A stretch of 9,034 bases of DNA. It comes from an uncultured delta proteobacterium (GTDB taxonomy: Bacteria; Myxococcota_A; Polyangia; Polyangiales; Polyangiaceae). Shown piece by piece: positions 8,062 to 9,034 of this stretch (position 1 is its first letter; each line of letters starts with the position of its first letter). A model generated the notes under the pieces. The model was given only the letters and a program-made list of their open reading frames with translations. It had not been told where the DNA came from and made no database searches. The DNA lies in NCBI GenBank assembly GCA_903893335.1, contig CAITLX010000657.1, positions 1 to 9,034 of the forward strand, read 5' to 3'. Made by a program: the position numbers and the translations under genes.

Positions 8062-8936
8062 CCGCTCCGCAGCCGCCGCACGATCGCCCCTCGGCGCCGC
8101 CTGCGCCCCCTCGCATCTCGCTGTCGCACGTGCCGCCGCCGGCCAAGCCGGGGCCGCCGCTGCTCGCGCAGCTCGGCGGGGAGTTTCTCGCGCTGCTCGA
8201 TCACCTCGGCCGCGTGGGCTCCATCTTCGCGGGCGCGCTGCGCGCGATGTGGGTGCGCCCGTTCGAGGTCGGCGCGACCATCTACCAGATGGAGTCGCTC
8301 GGCGTGGCGTCGGTCGGCATCGCGTCGGTCACGGCCATCTTCATCGGCATGGTCATGGCCGTGCAGTTCGCCTTCGGCCTGCAGAAGTTCGGCGGCATGG
8401 AGTACACGGGCCGCATCATCGGCCTGTCGTTCTCGCGCGAGCTCGCGCCCACGCTCACGGCCGTCATCGTCGGGGGGCGCATCGGCTCGGGCATGACCGC
8501 CGAGGTCGGCTCGATGGCGGTCACCGAGCAGATCGACGCCATCCGCGCGCTCGGCGCCGACCCGATCAAGAAGCTCGTCGTGCCGCGGTTGCTCGCCGCC
8601 ATCGTCGTGATGCCGGTGCTCGCCGCCTTCGCGCTCGTGCTCGGCTTCTCGGGGGCGATGTTCGTCGTCAGCTCGCAGTTCAACATCCCCGCCGGCTTCT
8701 TCCTGCACACCGCGCTCGGCTCGGTCGGCATGGGCGACTTCGCGAGCGGCATCGCCAAGTGCCCCATCTTCGGCATCATCATCGCGCTGGTCGGCTGCTA
8801 CTTCGGGCTCACCACGACGGGCGGCACCGAGGGGGTCGGGCGCGCCACCACGCGCTCGGTCGTCGCCATCTCCATCAGCATCCTCATCGCCGACTTCTGG
8901 CTGACCAAGCTGTTCATGACGATCTGGCCGCAGTGA
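8058..8936 (+). CDS. mlaE: MlaE/YrbE-family ABC transporter permease
   Basis: Inner-membrane permease of MCE-linked ABC transporters, which move phospholipids between the inner and outer membranes together with an ATPase (MlaF), an MCE protein (MlaD) and accessory proteins. It has 292 residues, of which the first 35 are a Pro-rich cytosolic tail not usual for the family. Hydrophobic segments lie near 84-107, 174-204, 236-253 and 266-288. The family signature is clear: SRELAPTLTAVIVGGRIGSG (126-145), EVGSMAVTEQIDAIRALGADP (149-169), VVPRLLA (174-180), and TTTGGTEGVGRATTRSVV (252-269). The GTG start overlaps the preceding lipoprotein stop (GTGA) and has a GGGGGA ribosome binding site (8046-8051) six bases upstream. 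The following gene starts within its TGA (TGATG). No MlaF or MlaD gene is visible in the window; they may lie beyond the right edge or elsewhere. Confidence 0.96.
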   Translation: MTAPQPPHDRPSAPPAPPRISLSHVPPPAKPGPPLLAQLGGEFLALLDHLGRVGSIFAGALRAMWVRPFEVGATIYQMESLGVASVGIASVTAIFIGMVMAVQFAFGLQKFGGMEYTGRIIGLSFSRELAPTLTAVIVGGRIGSGMTAEVGSMAVTEQIDAIRALGADPIKKLVVPRLLAAIVVMPVLAAFALVLGFSGAMFVVSSQFNIPAGFFLHTALGSVGMGDFASGIAKCPIFGIIIALVGCYFGLTTTGGTEGVGRATTRSVVAISISILIADFWLTKLFMTIWPQ

Positions 8937-9034
8937 TGCGCGCGCCGGCCACGCTGCTGCTGGTCTCGCTCGCGGCGCTCGCGTGCGTGGGGCTCGACGC
9001 GGGGCGCCGCGCGCGCGCGGCCCGGCGCGACGAC
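8936..9034 (+). CDS. Exported or membrane-anchored protein, N-terminal fragment
   Basis: Only 33 residues are visible before the window ends. The ATG overlaps the mlaE stop codon (TGATG), giving strong operon and coupling evidence. The start MRAPATLLLVSLAALAC17 is a signal-peptide-like or membrane-anchor hydrophobic stretch. ALA-C17 could be an imperfect lipobox (Ala at -3). A strongly basic stretch follows (GRRARAARRDD). It is too short to assign. By position it may be another subunit or accessory lipoprotein of the MlaE transporter. It does not start like an ATPase subunit, so it is probably not MlaF. Confidence 0.6.
   Translation, partial: MRAPATLLLVSLAALACVGLDAGRRARAARRDD

Noticed and set aside
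8998..9030. Alternating GC run near the right edge as a repeat or Z-DNA element
   Set aside because: It is explained by Arg/Ala codons of the last gene in a GC-rich genome; no repeat unit larger than two bases.

Overview
The window is a very GC-rich (roughly 70% or more by eye), gene-dense bacterial chromosome segment. It encodes ordinary Gram-negative functions: an MlaE-type lipid-transport permease and several predicted lipoproteins. The VWG-x4-DVWAVG motif in the first protein and the style of the lipoproteins suggest a myxobacterium-like organism (Myxococcota, possibly Polyangiales). That placement is inference from family knowledge, not from a search. I see no rRNA, tRNA, CRISPR array, insertion sequence, integrase or phage gene.

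Layout from left to right. (1) Minus strand: glmS (glucosamine-6-phosphate synthase, complete), followed by the first 86 residues of a secreted VWG-repeat lipoprotein whose ATG overlaps the glmS stop codon (ATGA). (2) A 192-base divergent gap leads to a plus-strand 757-residue lipoprotein. It has a CapA-type metallophosphatase core, a carboxypeptidase-regulatory-like domain before it and a probable jelly-roll domain after it. (3) Minus strand: cysS (cysteinyl-tRNA synthetase), convergent with the CapA-like gene. Short GC hairpins lie over both stop codons. (4) Plus strand: an Ogt-type O6-alkylguanine-DNA alkyltransferase, divergent from cysS, with the two start codons overlapping. A good sigma-70-like promoter for cysS lies inside the first codons of the alkyltransferase gene. 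(5) Minus strand: a rhomboid intramembrane serine protease, convergent with the alkyltransferase. (6) Plus strand: a tightly overlapping set made of a small lipoprotein of unknown function, an MlaE/YrbE-family permease, and the first 33 residues of another exported or membrane-anchored protein cut by the window edge.

Most of this is housekeeping. GlmS supplies amino sugar for peptidoglycan and LPS, CysS charges tRNA-Cys, Ogt repairs alkylated guanine and the rhomboid cleaves membrane proteins. The less ordinary parts are the three-domain CapA-like lipoprotein, the lipoprotein-MlaE-exported protein operon (a candidate accessory arrangement for phospholipid trafficking), and the cysS/ogt start-codon overlap. 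I found no clear undescribed multi-gene system; the lipoprotein-MlaE cluster and the CapA-like lipoprotein are the best leads. Many long open frames also exist on the strands opposite the real genes, but they are Arg/Ala-rich shadows produced by the base composition.
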